Part shown: in pieces, positions 26,392 to 35,182 of the stretch
Layout of the letters: each line of letters opens with the position of its first letter
How positions within the stretch are numbered: position 1 is the stretch's first letter
Assembly (NCBI RefSeq): GCF_026646375.1
Contig: NZ_JAIPPU010000004.1
Coordinates: 124,001 to 188,000 of the forward strand
Source: Acetobacterium wieringae
GTDB lineage: Bacteria > Bacillota > Clostridia > Eubacteriales > Eubacteriaceae
DNA: 64,000 nt
Direction: 5' to 3'
Made by a program: the position numbers and the translations under genes
Notes under the pieces: model-generated
The model's database searches: none
Told to the model about the DNA's origin: nothing
The model's input: the letters and a program-made list of their open reading frames with translations, nothing else

Positions 26392-27177
26392 TTATTTTTT
26401 TCTTATCATTGAATTCGCAAAGCGATCTTCATTTTTGCGCAAATACCAAAGCCCGCCAATGCTTACTGCCACCAATGCCAAACTGATCAGTTGAGCTGTT
26501 CTCAGCCCCATAAACATCAAGCTGTCGGTTCTCAGACCTTCAATGAAAAAACGGCCGATGGAATACAGGCCAAGATAGACAAAAAGTAATTCGCCATCGA
26601 CCTTTTTAATTTTATCTTCATAAAAAAAGATAAAACCAAATACCAGCAGATTCCAGACCGATTCATACAGAAAGGTCGGGTGTACCCTGATGATACCCAG
26701 GGCAGCATCATTGACCGTAATGGCCCACGGCAAATCGGTTTGCGAACCATAGGCTTCCTGATTGAAATAATTTCCCCAGCGCCCAATCGCCTGACCTAAG
26801 GGCAACGCCGGTATCAATACATCTGCCAGCGCAAAAAAACTGATCTTCTTAACCCGACACAAGATAAGCGCCACAATGATGCCTGCAATAATGCCACCAT
26901 GAATAGCCAACCCACCATGCCAGGTCGCAATGATTTCTTCCGGATGAGCCAAATAATAGTCATAACTGAAGATAACATAATAAAGTCGGGCTCCGATGAT
27001 CACCGCTGGGGTCATATACAAAAAGAAATCCATAATGATCTCAGGGTCAAGGCCATATTTGGGGGCCCGTTTTATCGCGATGAACAATCCGATCAGTAAT
27101 GCCGAGGCAATTAAAACCCCATACCACCTGACTTCAAAGCCGAATGCAGTAAATGCGATTGGGTTTGGTGCAATCAT
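26392..27177 (-). CDS. lgt: prolipoprotein diacylglyceryl transferase
   Basis: A 261-aa polytopic enzyme that transfers diacylglycerol from phosphatidylglycerol to the lipobox cysteine of lipoproteins, the first maturation step. The Lgt signature GRWGNYFNQEAYG is at about residue 130, and HGGLAIHGGIIAGI near 85 holds the conserved histidine. Seven membrane segments are apparent. It starts 2 nt after the pduL stop and shares its transcript. One predicted client in this window is the binding lipoprotein at 63-893. Confidence 0.96.
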   Translation of the reverse strand: MIAPNPIAFTAFGFEVRWYGVLIASALLIGLFIAIKRAPKYGLDPEIIMDFFLYMTPAVIIGARLYYVIFSYDYYLAHPEEIIATWHGGLAIHGGIIAGIIVALILCRVKKISFFALADVLIPALPLGQAIGRWGNYFNQEAYGSQTDLPWAITVNDAALGIIRVHPTFLYESVWNLLVFGFIFFYEDKIKKVDGELLFVYLGLYSIGRFFIEGLRTDSLMFMGLRTAQLISLALVAVSIGGLWYLRKNEDRFANSMIRKK

Positions 27178-27179
27178 AA

Positions 27180-27749
27180 TTAAAGAATTGTTGCCAATTG
27201 ACCGTTTTTAGCTCCGGCAGCATTTCCTTCTTCAACATCAAGATGCATGTCCAATTTAAATTCTGGGTGAACCCGTACCAGGACATTGTCAAAAATCAAA
27301 CCTCGAGGTCCATCTAATTTTACCGAAACGACATCTTTATCTTTTAATCCAAATGCAGCACCTTCTTCTGGACTCATATGAATGTGTCGGGCTGCAACGA
27401 TGGCACCTTTGGCAATTTCAACTTCGCCAGCTGGTCCGACAATTTTAACGCCAGGTGTATCAGCAATATCGCCGGAATTTCGCAGTGGCGCTTGAATACC
27501 TAAACAGAAACCATCGCCAACAGAAACTTCCAATTGAGTTTCAGGTCGAACGGGTCCTAAAATACGAATTCCTTTTAAGGTTCCTTTTGGTCCAACCACA
27601 TCAATTTTTTCTTCAGCGGCGAATTGACCTGGTTGTGATAAATCTTTCATCGGTGTTAATTGGTAGCCTTTGCCAAATAATACCTCTAAATCTGCCTGTG
27701 ATACATGAATGTGTTTGTTAGATAACCCGATGGGTACTTTTCTTTCCAA
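27180..27749 (-). CDS. pduL: phosphate propanoyltransferase (PduL-type phosphotransacylase)
   Basis: A 189-aa zinc enzyme that exchanges the acyl group between acyl-CoA and phosphate. The two halves of the active site are recognisable by their histidine motifs: GLSNKHIHVSQADLE near the N-terminus and VAARHIHMSPEEGAAFG near residue 125. I see no N-terminal encapsulation extension, so it is probably cytosolic and could serve as a phosphotransacetylase in acetate metabolism. It starts with TTG at 27749, supported by AAGGAG 7 nt upstream. It has its own promoter and is followed by lgt, away from any microcompartment genes. Confidence 0.93.
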   Translation of the reverse strand: MERKVPIGLSNKHIHVSQADLEVLFGKGYQLTPMKDLSQPGQFAAEEKIDVVGPKGTLKGIRILGPVRPETQLEVSVGDGFCLGIQAPLRNSGDIADTPGVKIVGPAGEVEIAKGAIVAARHIHMSPEEGAAFGLKDKDVVSVKLDGPRGLIFDNVLVRVHPEFKLDMHLDVEEGNAAGAKNGQLATIL

Positions 27750-27788
27750 TTTATAACTCCTTAAATAAATATATTTTTAACAATCTTT

Positions 27789-27817
27789 ATTCTATCGAAT
27801 AACCAATCAAATGTTAA
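27789..27817 (-). promoter_or_regulatory. pduL-lgt promoter
   Basis: On the minus strand TTAACA (27812-27817) and TAGAAT (27789-27794) are 17 nt apart. The -35 overlaps the last codons of recN. Confidence 0.6.
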
Positions 27818-29553
27818 GATAATATTTTGTCTTCTTTGCTTTTTTTCGATTTTTTTATCTTTTGGCTTAATTCCAGCATTTCCTGGGCATGTTCCCAGGT
27901 TTTTTGGGTTACTTCTGCGCCGCCCAACATCCGGGAAAGTTCCTCTTTTTTACCCTTTTCATCTAAAGGCAAAAAACGTACCTCAACCCCCCCATTTTGC
28001 GCAAGCTTTTGCACCATAAAATGCTGGTCGGACATTGCTGCAATCTGTGGCAGATGGGTAATGCAAATAATTTGACGGCCTCTGGGTGGAGTAACACTGA
28101 GGGCCTGAATTTTTTCGGCTACCACCTGGGCAGTTCTACCGCTGATCCCGGTATCAATTTCATCAAACACCATCGTTTCAATGGCATCAAGATTTCCGAA
28201 AATACTTTTTAAACTCAGCATGATTCTTGATATTTCTCCCCCTGAAGCCACCTTCCCGAGCGGTTTAGGTGCCTGACCCAGGTTGACCGAAATTAAAAAT
28301 TCCACCAGATCCTGACCATGGGCACTCACCCGCTCAGGATCATGTTCCACCAAAATCTCAACCTGTGTCTTTTCCATTGCCAACTCCGCCAACTCATTTT
28401 CGAGGGCTTTTTTCAACGCACTGGCGGTTTTTAAACGTAATTGATAGAGACTATTGCTGATCCTATTATAATTATCTTGAATACCGCTTAATTCCTGATA
28501 ATATTTTTGCAGATTTTCATCCCGATTCAACAGGTTTTTTAAACGAACACTGATCTCTTTGGCATAGTTAAGAATCTCGGTAATATCATGACCATACTTC
28601 CGTTTCAACTTAGCAATGACACTCAGTCGGGTTTCAATCTCATCTAAATCACCCAAACTGTACTCCATATCCTCGAGATATGAACGGATTTCAAAAGAGA
28701 GATTTTCTGCTTCACCTAAAATGCCATTAACCGTCTCGAGACGATCCTCAAAGCTCGTGTCTATTTTGACAATTTCAGTTATATTTGCTGCCAGCAGACT
28801 AAGGGCATCAAGAATCGGGGTCTGTTCGACGTTTTCTCCTCTGAGCAATTCATACGCTCTGCTCGTATGTGTAAAAAGACGTTCCCGATTTTCCAGAATC
28901 CGTTTTTCCCCTTCCAGCTCTTCATCTTCACCAACAACAAGAGCCGCCGCTTCGATTTCATTGATTTCAAACTGCAAGGCTTCTTTTTCCCGCTCCAGCT
29001 CACGTTCGTTTGTTTCCAATTCTGCAATCATCTCGTGAATCCGTTTGATCTCGCCTGCTCCAGCAGCTATCTGCTCCCTATATTTTCGACTTTTTTCGCC
29101 TCCGAAGGCATCCAATAGCTGACGATGATTCTCCCTTTTGAACAACGATTGATGTTCATGCTGGCCGTGAATATCAATGAGCTCATCACCGATTGCTTTT
29201 AATTGGGTGACAGTGATAATCAGACCATTGGCACGGCAAATATTACGACCCCGATCATCGATTTCCCGGATTAAAATCAACTGACCATCCTCCATGGGGA
29301 TGCCATATGCTTCGCATTTTTGAATCAGACCCGGTTGTTCACTGACATCAAAGAGTCCCTGTACCGTCATCTTGCTCTTACCCTGACGGATGTTGGTCTT
29401 ATTACCCCGGTTACCCAGAACCAATGTCAAAGCATCAATGACAATGGATTTTCCGGCACCGGTTTCTCCCGTGATCACATTGAGGCCCGGATGAAAATCC
29501 ACCACCAGATGATCAATCAGTGCATAGTCGTTAACAACAAGATTTCTCAGCAT
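27814..29553 (-). CDS. recN: DNA repair protein RecN
   Basis: A 579-aa SMC-like ATPase for double-strand-break repair. The Walker A site VITGETGAGKSIVIDAL is at about residue 30; a long coiled coil follows (about 150-360); the C-terminal half has the ABC signature KVASGGEISRIMLSLKSIF and Walker B ETMVFDEIDTGISGRTAQVV. RecN binds broken ends and cooperates with RecA. It is the last gene of the argR-recN end of a long array and begins 10 nt after argR. Length and domains are standard. Confidence 0.96.
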   Translation of the reverse strand: MLRNLVVNDYALIDHLVVDFHPGLNVITGETGAGKSIVIDALTLVLGNRGNKTNIRQGKSKMTVQGLFDVSEQPGLIQKCEAYGIPMEDGQLILIREIDDRGRNICRANGLIITVTQLKAIGDELIDIHGQHEHQSLFKRENHRQLLDAFGGEKSRKYREQIAAGAGEIKRIHEMIAELETNERELEREKEALQFEINEIEAAALVVGEDEELEGEKRILENRERLFTHTSRAYELLRGENVEQTPILDALSLLAANITEIVKIDTSFEDRLETVNGILGEAENLSFEIRSYLEDMEYSLGDLDEIETRLSVIAKLKRKYGHDITEILNYAKEISVRLKNLLNRDENLQKYYQELSGIQDNYNRISNSLYQLRLKTASALKKALENELAELAMEKTQVEILVEHDPERVSAHGQDLVEFLISVNLGQAPKPLGKVASGGEISRIMLSLKSIFGNLDAIETMVFDEIDTGISGRTAQVVAEKIQALSVTPPRGRQIICITHLPQIAAMSDQHFMVQKLAQNGGVEVRFLPLDEKGKKEELSRMLGGAEVTQKTWEHAQEMLELSQKIKKSKKSKEDKILS

Positions 29554-29563
29554 CGGTTCCTCC

Positions 29564-30013
29564 CTATTTCATTAACTTTTTAAATTTCCCAACAATTTCT
29601 CCTACCATATCCCGATTGCGCACCAACACAAAAATGGTATCATCTCCGGCAATGGTTCCGACAATCTCACCCCAATCCATTGAGTCAATGGCCAAAGCCG
29701 CTGCCTGGGCCATGGCTGGCAGGGTTCTCAGAACAATGGTATTTTCCACATAGTCAATCGTAAGCACCGATTCCTTGAAAACCGCGGTAACCCGTTCATT
29801 ATAAATCGTACCAATGTCCTTTAATGGTGCATAGTGCTGAATACCATCGTGACTACTCACTTTAATTAGCTTCAATTCTTTAATATCTCGGGAAATGGTG
29901 GCCTGGGTTACCGGAAACCCGGCATCTTTCAATGCCTGGGCCAATTCTTCCTGAGTTTCGATGAGATTATTTTCAATGATTTCAATAATTTTTAATTGTC
30001 TCGATACTTTCAT
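29564..30013 (-). CDS. argR: arginine repressor ArgR/AhrC
   Basis: A 149-aa regulator that binds ARG boxes as a hexamer in response to arginine. The N-terminal winged helix shows QEELAQALKDAGFPVTQATI followed by SRDIKELKLIKV; the C-terminal domain has the arginine-binding region with GEIVGTIAGDDTIFVLVRNR. I use the ATG at 30013 behind AAGGGAAAGAC; the frame continues seven codons upstream without a better site. It is far from the arg genes at 13.6-21.1 kb but is their obvious candidate regulator. The argR-recN neighbourhood is common in Gram-positive bacteria. Confidence 0.95.
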   Translation of the reverse strand: MKVSRQLKIIEIIENNLIETQEELAQALKDAGFPVTQATISRDIKELKLIKVSSHDGIQHYAPLKDIGTIYNERVTAVFKESVLTIDYVENTIVLRTLPAMAQAAALAIDSMDWGEIVGTIAGDDTIFVLVRNRDMVGEIVGKFKKLMK

Positions 30014-30088
30014 GTCTTTCCCTTCTTTCTCCAAAGCTTTGTAAGATCGTCGCCTGTTGTCATGTTAATCATTTTTGTCTATCAAATT

Positions 30089-30961
30089 TTAATACTCACT
30101 GGAAAACTTGACTCGTAGCCGGTCATAACTGCTCATCTGGTTGAGCCGAATCAGCCGGGTGTAGTAGGTAGCTTTTTTGACCTTAACCGCATCTTGAGGT
30201 GAAATCGAAACGGTGGTTTGTCCATCAAAGGTAACCATGATGTCTTTTTCACGATCTCCGAATTCCAGCTTAATGACTTCATCTTCCGGTAGAATATAAG
30301 ATCGGTCATGAAGTCGATGGGGACAGATCGGGTTAAGAATCATCACTCTAGCCTGGGGTGACACCACTGGCCCTCCAGCAGCTAAAGAATACCCGGTAGA
30401 TCCGGTGGGAGTAGCGATAATCAACCCATCGGCCCGAAATTTGTCAATGGTCGAACCGTTAGCCCGAGCTTCAATATCCATCATTCGAAAGCCCCGACTC
30501 TTAACCAGCACATCGTTTAAAGCCATATAAAAGCAGGCACTTTCATTTACTTTTTTTATGCTGCAACTTAACATCATCCGTTCTTCAATGTAATAATCTC
30601 CAGATGTTAAATTCTTTAGCGCCTCTTCATAATTACCCGCCTCGCCTTCGGTGAGAAAACCCAACTTACCCAGGTTAATGCCGAAAATTGGTATCGAATA
30701 AAAACAAACTTTTCGTGCGACAAACAAAAGTGTGCCATCTCCGCCCAACACCAGAATACAATCCGGTTTTCGGTAAAAAAGGTTTTTCGGATAATATATC
30801 ACACATTCGTGGGAATATTTTATCTGGCCTTCCAACAGGGCTATTTTAAAGCCATGCTGGATCAAATAACCGATGCATTTTTCTGCCAGGGCAGGGCTGT
30901 CCGGCTTATCCATATTGAGATAAATGCCGATTTCCTTAAAGTTTTTAAATTCAGTTTCCAA
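30089..30961 (-). CDS. nadK: NAD kinase
   Basis: This 290-aa enzyme phosphorylates NAD to NADP. The family motif GGDGTLLFVAR is at about residue 78, the second conserved region GINLGKLGFLTE follows, and DGLIIATPTGSTGYSLAAGG lies near residue 175. The start is TTG at 30961 with AGGA about 11 nt upstream; the codon three positions upstream in this frame is a stop, so no longer form is possible. It follows tlyA by 13 nt. The tlyA-nadK-argR-recN order is conserved in Clostridia. Confidence 0.94.
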   Translation of the reverse strand: METEFKNFKEIGIYLNMDKPDSPALAEKCIGYLIQHGFKIALLEGQIKYSHECVIYYPKNLFYRKPDCILVLGGDGTLLFVARKVCFYSIPIFGINLGKLGFLTEGEAGNYEEALKNLTSGDYYIEERMMLSCSIKKVNESACFYMALNDVLVKSRGFRMMDIEARANGSTIDKFRADGLIIATPTGSTGYSLAAGGPVVSPQARVMILNPICPHRLHDRSYILPEDEVIKLEFGDREKDIMVTFDGQTTVSISPQDAVKVKKATYYTRLIRLNQMSSYDRLRVKFSSEY

Positions 30962-30974
30962 TCGTATTCACATC

Positions 30975-31802
30975 CTATTCGTCCTGGGTTTCTTTCTTTT
31001 TTTTGCAGCTTTCATGGGCGATGGTTACCACTTGATGAACGAGTGATTCCCAGTTTCCCTCAATTTCGGGCTCGGTATTTTCAACAAAAACTAAAAACTC
31101 AATATTTCCTTTCGGACCCTGTATCGGAGAAAAGTCCAGACCTTTAATTAAAAAGCCCTGCTTTTCGATGGCGGTCATCACTTCAAGTAAAATCGACTCA
31201 TGTACTTTTTTATCCCGGATAACACCGTTCTTTCCGATTCTTTCCCGACCTGCTTCGAATTGCGGCTTAATCAGCCAGATCCCCCGAGCTTCGGGTTTCA
31301 TAAACAATTTGATAGCCGGAATCAATTTGGTTATCGAAATAAATGAGACATCCATCACCGTACCATCGACCTGTTCCGAAATATTTTCGGCTGTCAAATA
31401 GCGAAAATTGGTTCGTTCCATTGAAACAACCCGGGAATCAGTGCGCAACTTCCAGTCCAACTGTCCGTAACCGACATCAACTGCGTATACCTTTGCGGCA
31501 CCATTCTGTAGCAGACAATCGGTAAAGCCTCCAGTGGATGAGCCAATGTCGATAAAGGTGTTTCCTGCCACCTTCAGATCAAAAACTGCCAGTCCCTTTT
31601 CCAGTTTTAAACCACCCCGACTGACATAAGGCAGATCGCTGCCTTTAACCTGAATCATTGCCTCAGTGTCTACCAGATCGCCAGCCTTGTCCCTGACCTG
31701 GTCATTGACCTGAACTAACCCGGCCATAATGGCTTTTTTAGCGCGTTCCCGGGTATCAAAATAATTCAGGTTCACCAATAATTTATCTAAACGTTCTTTC
31801 AA
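30975..31802 (-). CDS. tlyA: TlyA-family RNA 2'-O-methyltransferase
   Basis: A 275-aa protein with an N-terminal S4 RNA-binding domain (RLDKLLVNLNYFDTRERAKK and following) and a C-terminal FtsJ-like SAM methyltransferase domain (FIDIGSSTGGFTDCLLQNGA, the SAM-binding loop, near residue 85). In Mycobacterium TlyA methylates ribosomal cytidines; clostridial members are mostly unstudied, and some relatives are called hemolysins. The start is TTG at 31802 with AGAGGA 5 nt upstream. It follows ispA after 89 nt, where many Clostridia carry dxs instead. Confidence 0.92.
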   Translation of the reverse strand: MKERLDKLLVNLNYFDTRERAKKAIMAGLVQVNDQVRDKAGDLVDTEAMIQVKGSDLPYVSRGGLKLEKGLAVFDLKVAGNTFIDIGSSTGGFTDCLLQNGAAKVYAVDVGYGQLDWKLRTDSRVVSMERTNFRYLTAENISEQVDGTVMDVSFISITKLIPAIKLFMKPEARGIWLIKPQFEAGRERIGKNGVIRDKKVHESILLEVMTAIEKQGFLIKGLDFSPIQGPKGNIEFLVFVENTEPEIEGNWESLVHQVVTIAHESCKKKKETQDE

Positions 31803-31891
31803 TTTTTCCTCTTTTCATGGGTCTGTTTCCTTTTAGTATTTCTTTTCGCCAACTGTCAACACCTTGCGGTGCGATCCCAAAAACGCATTTC

Positions 31892-32788
31892 TCATTTTCG
31901 GCGATGACAGATATAGCTGGCCAATTCCTGGAGAAAAACAGTTCGTTCACCAATTGGTTTAAGCAGTTCAATGGCTTCCGCTTCCAACTCAGCCACCCTA
32001 ATTTTTGAAGCTTCCAACCCATAGAGGGAAACAAAGGTGGATTTATGATTTTTCTCGTCACTTCCAATGGGTTTGCCCAGATCGGCTTCGTTCCCTTCAA
32101 TATCCAGAATGTCATCAACAATCTGAAACGCCAATCCAATGCGATGACTATAGCTGATGAGTCGTCCCTGGGTGGCCGGTTCTGCCCCAGCGATGATACA
32201 GCCACTCTGGACACAGGCTTCCAGCAAGGCCGCCGTTTTGTGTAAATGAATATAGTCCATTTCATCGAGCCCAATAACCTTATCTTCACTGAGGATATCA
32301 GCTACCTGACCGCCAATCATCCCTAAAATGCCGGAAGCACCCATGATGCATTTCATGGCACCGAGATAATTTGTTAAATCTGTTCCCTCAAGTCCCTGGG
32401 TACCCTGAAGCATAGTTTCAACCGCATAATTCAACAGCCCGTCTCCAGCCAGAATGGCCATGGCATCTCCATACACCTTATGATTAGTCGGCTTGCCCCG
32501 TCTCAGATCATCATTGTCCATGGCCGGCAAATCATCATGGATCAACGAATAGGTATGGATCATCTCAATCGCCATCGCCAAAGGCTTAATGACCTCCACA
32601 TCCCCTTCAAGAGCCTGGCAGGTTTCCATCATCAAAATCGGACGCAGTCGTTTCCCTCCGGCAAACAGGCTATATTTCATGGCTTCGATAATTACTTCTG
32701 GCGTATCGAGATTCTGTTGAAAAACTTTTTCAAGCTCCTCATTAATTCCTTCTACCCGATCCATCAGCTTTATTTTAAACCCACTCAT
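31892..32788 (-). CDS. ispA: polyprenyl (farnesyl/geranyl) diphosphate synthase
   Basis: This 298-aa all-helical enzyme condenses isopentenyl diphosphate with allylic diphosphates. The first aspartate-rich motif DDLPAMDNDDLRRGKP is near residue 84 and the second, DDILDIEGNEADLGKPIGSD, near 223; FAGGKRLRPIL near 44 is the IPP-binding region. The short DDxxxxD spacing fits short-chain (C15) bacterial synthases. It overlaps xseB by 4 nt (ATGA), so translation is coupled. It probably feeds undecaprenyl and quinone-type lipids. A 168-codon frame over its 3' end is a shadow. Confidence 0.95.
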   Translation of the reverse strand: MSGFKIKLMDRVEGINEELEKVFQQNLDTPEVIIEAMKYSLFAGGKRLRPILMMETCQALEGDVEVIKPLAMAIEMIHTYSLIHDDLPAMDNDDLRRGKPTNHKVYGDAMAILAGDGLLNYAVETMLQGTQGLEGTDLTNYLGAMKCIMGASGILGMIGGQVADILSEDKVIGLDEMDYIHLHKTAALLEACVQSGCIIAGAEPATQGRLISYSHRIGLAFQIVDDILDIEGNEADLGKPIGSDEKNHKSTFVSLYGLEASKIRVAELEAEAIELLKPIGERTVFLQELASYICHRRK

Positions 32789-33003
32789 GCCTCGACACTC
32801 CCCTCGAATTCTTTTTCTTCGCCATCAATCATGATGGTTATTCTTCCTTCCAGGGTATCTAAATCTGCACTGCACTCATTAATAAGCTTCATTCCTTCTT
32901 CGAACAATTTCATTGCTGCCTCAATTTCCTGATTATCGTCTTCCAAAAGTTCGGCAATGGTCTCCAAACGATTCATTTTGCTTTTCAGTTTTTTTACTGC
33001 CAT
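32785..33003 (-). CDS. xseB: exodeoxyribonuclease VII small subunit
   Basis: A 72-aa helical protein typical of XseB: LETIAELLEDDNQEIEAAMK and LFEEGMKLINEC form the two helices that wrap the large subunit. It overlaps xseA by 10 nt and ispA by 4 nt. With XseA it degrades single-stranded DNA from both ends to short oligonucleotides. Confidence 0.94.
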   Translation of the reverse strand: MAVKKLKSKMNRLETIAELLEDDNQEIEAAMKLFEEGMKLINECSADLDTLEGRITIMIDGEEKEFEGSVEA

Positions 33004-34211
33004 TCGTTCCTCTCCTTTGTGGATTGAATCCTTGCTGCGGCCTGCCCATCCGTTAAATAAAGCGTTACCAGCTGATCAATCTGTAAGCCGGTGACCGAAG
33101 CAATGGGGCTACCATGTTCATCCGTCATCCGAACATAGCCTTTTTTAAGTACATTTACCGGACTCATAGCTTCAATACGGGTTTTAAGATTTATCAATTG
33201 CTGTCGCTCACTTTTAAGCCGCCCCGTTAACGCACGAACCAACCGTTCATTAATGATATCCAAAAAAAGACGCCTTTCTTCGATGCGTTCCTGCGGTCGA
33301 TAGCGCAATAGCTCTTTTCTACTCTGCAGCAACAGTCGGCGATTTCTGTCGATAGTCGCTTCCATGCTCTGAATCAGCCTTTTTTTTTGAGCGACCAGGT
33401 TCTGAATCATACTCAGGGTTTCTTCCGCTACCAATTCTGCTGCTCCAGACGGGGTAGGTGCGCGTAAATCAGCCACAAAATCAGCAATCGTATAATCAAT
33501 TTCATGCCCTACAGCTGAAACAACCGGTAACTCAGATTCAAAAATAACTTTGGCCAGTCGTTCATCATTAAATGCCCAGAGATCTTCAATGGAACCGCCA
33601 CCCCGGCCGATAATAATCACGTCCACTGACTGAGCCATATTGAAAGCTTGAATCCCTTTAATTATCGTTCCGGCGGCTTCGTCACCCTGAACCAGACTGG
33701 GGTAAATGACAATATCCATCAGCGGATTTCGGCGTTTAATAATTGAAATCATATCTTTGACTGCCGCACCCGTCGGTGATGTCACCAGACCCACCCGGCT
33801 GATTATTTCTGGTAGCTTTTTTTTATGATCCCGATCAAAATAACCTTTGGCGGCCAGCTCATCTTTTAATGCCAGGTATGCCTGGAACAAGTCCCCCAAT
33901 CCCTGGGGTTCCATGGAACGTACCGTAATCTGGTATTGACCACTGGGCTGATACACGCCCAGACTCCCCCGAAGGGTGACCTTCTGACCTTCTTTGGGCA
34001 AAAATTTAAGACCCGTAACGGCATTTTTAAACATCACGCAATCAATTTTACTGCCAGCATCCTTTAGTGAAAAATACAAATGTCCCGAAGCCGCCCGCTT
34101 AACATTGGAAAGTTCGCCCTGAATCATCAGATTTTTTAGCAGACTATTGGATTCCAAAAGCGTTTTAACATATTGATTAACCTCAGAAACGCTAAGAATT
34201 TTTGTCTTCAT
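32994..34211 (-). CDS. xseA: exodeoxyribonuclease VII large subunit
   Basis: A 405-aa nuclease subunit with an N-terminal OB-fold (LMIQGELSNVKRAASGHLYF, about residues 30-55), a central catalytic domain (VGLVTSPTGAAVKDMISII; VIIIGRGGGSIEDLWAFNDE; PVVSAVGHEIDYTIADFVAD) and a C-terminal coiled coil. The preferred ATG at 34211 overlaps the preceding stop as TGATG, indicating translational coupling; a GTG one codon earlier is also possible. The open frame extends to 34232 but without a ribosome site. Confidence 0.95.
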   Translation of the reverse strand: MKTKILSVSEVNQYVKTLLESNSLLKNLMIQGELSNVKRAASGHLYFSLKDAGSKIDCVMFKNAVTGLKFLPKEGQKVTLRGSLGVYQPSGQYQITVRSMEPQGLGDLFQAYLALKDELAAKGYFDRDHKKKLPEIISRVGLVTSPTGAAVKDMISIIKRRNPLMDIVIYPSLVQGDEAAGTIIKGIQAFNMAQSVDVIIIGRGGGSIEDLWAFNDERLAKVIFESELPVVSAVGHEIDYTIADFVADLRAPTPSGAAELVAEETLSMIQNLVAQKKRLIQSMEATIDRNRRLLLQSRKELLRYRPQERIEERRLFLDIINERLVRALTGRLKSERQQLINLKTRIEAMSPVNVLKKGYVRMTDEHGSPIASVTGLQIDQLVTLYLTDGQAAARIQSTKERNEWQ

Positions 34212-35182
34212 CACTGACTGTACCTCGCACATTTATAATAATCCATACCCATCAGAGCATTGCCGGCGGCATTATCCCGGGAATATTCCCCAGGCGAAAA
34301 ATAAAGCTTCAGTCCGGTCGCTTGTAGTTCGTGAATGACTATTTTTTTGATAATCTGATTGGACATCACACCACCAGAAAAAAGCACCGACTGAAACGAA
34401 TATTTTTTTTCCAAACCGCCAATGGCCTTGGACAAAGTTTTGGCAATGGCTTTAAGCACCAGATAAGCAACTACCGGCGGTTCCACGCCAGCCTCCAAAA
34501 GTCGGCGGGCCTGATTTTCCTGTCCGGAAAAGTGAAAATCGAGACCCTTCATGGTTGAAGAAATAAAAACATTGCTGTCAAAGGATGTCTGATTCACCTG
34601 ATTTGCCAGTGCTTCCAGCGCCTTACCCGCCGGAAAATCACATCCCATCAGAACCCCAACCCGATCAACCAATTGCCCGGCATTGAGATCCCGGGTTGTT
34701 GCAATAATTTCGCAATTATATCCGATCGTCTTTTTTTCAACCAGAAGAATTTCAGATGTACCGCCAGAAAAATGAACCGCACAAAAAGTCGCCTCTAAAT
34801 CCGGAGATCCGCTTCCATAAATGGCCGCCCGAATGTGATTCTCCTGATGGCTCACCGCCAGTCGTTTAATTCCCAATACCCCAGCTAGCGAACACGCAAG
34901 TGATTCTCCTGAACGGAAAACTGGCATGTAGGAGTCAGACAGCGGTCGGGGACGCTCAGAATAACAGATGATCTCGATTTCCCGGCCCCGGGGCAACTCC
35001 TGAAGTAGTATCGGCAAATGGTGGACATGCTGAAAAAGGGCATCCGATTGACGAAGCCCTCTTTCTCCTGACTTCACTTGCAATAGGATGCCCTTGTTAT
35101 AAATCATGTTTTCATCTTCGTCTACTAAGGCAACCGAAGTTGTATAATTACTGGTATCAATACCAAGGCTAAGGGCACTCAT
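34211..35182 (-). CDS. TsaD/Kae1-like paralogue (ASKHA fold, M22-like)
   Basis: A 323-aa protein with the ASKHA phosphate loop SLGIDTSNYTTSVALV at its start, a HxxxH metal site (His112 and His116 in SHQENHIRAA), VHFSGGTSEILLVE, VLFSGGVMSNQII, and a late Asp near residue 303 in SRDNAAGNALMG. These resemble TsaD, the tRNA threonylcarbamoyladenosine synthase, but the TsaD signature around the first loop (SCDETS) is replaced and overall divergence is high. This is probably a clostridial paralogue of unknown function. The ATG at 35182 has AAGGA 8 nt upstream and lies inside the 3' end of nusB (14-nt overlap). Confidence 0.75.
   Translation of the reverse strand: MSALSLGIDTSNYTTSVALVDEDENMIYNKGILLQVKSGERGLRQSDALFQHVHHLPILLQELPRGREIEIICYSERPRPLSDSYMPVFRSGESLACSLAGVLGIKRLAVSHQENHIRAAIYGSGSPDLEATFCAVHFSGGTSEILLVEKKTIGYNCEIIATTRDLNAGQLVDRVGVLMGCDFPAGKALEALANQVNQTSFDSNVFISSTMKGLDFHFSGQENQARRLLEAGVEPPVVAYLVLKAIAKTLSKAIGGLEKKYSFQSVLFSGGVMSNQIIKKIVIHELQATGLKLYFSPGEYSRDNAAGNALMGMDYYKCARYSQ

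Noticed and set aside
28616..29038. 140-codon plus-strand Ser/Arg-rich frame inside recN
   Set aside because: Low-complexity antisense of the RecN coiled coil, a common artefact.
30975..31802. TlyA as a hemolysin toxin
   Set aside because: The S4 plus FtsJ-like methyltransferase domains point to RNA modification; the hemolysin label is historical.
31783..32289. 168-codon minus-strand open frame over the end of ispA and start of tlyA
   Set aside because: It overlaps the well-supported ispA and tlyA in another frame, has no recognisable domain and a composition typical of a frame shadow.
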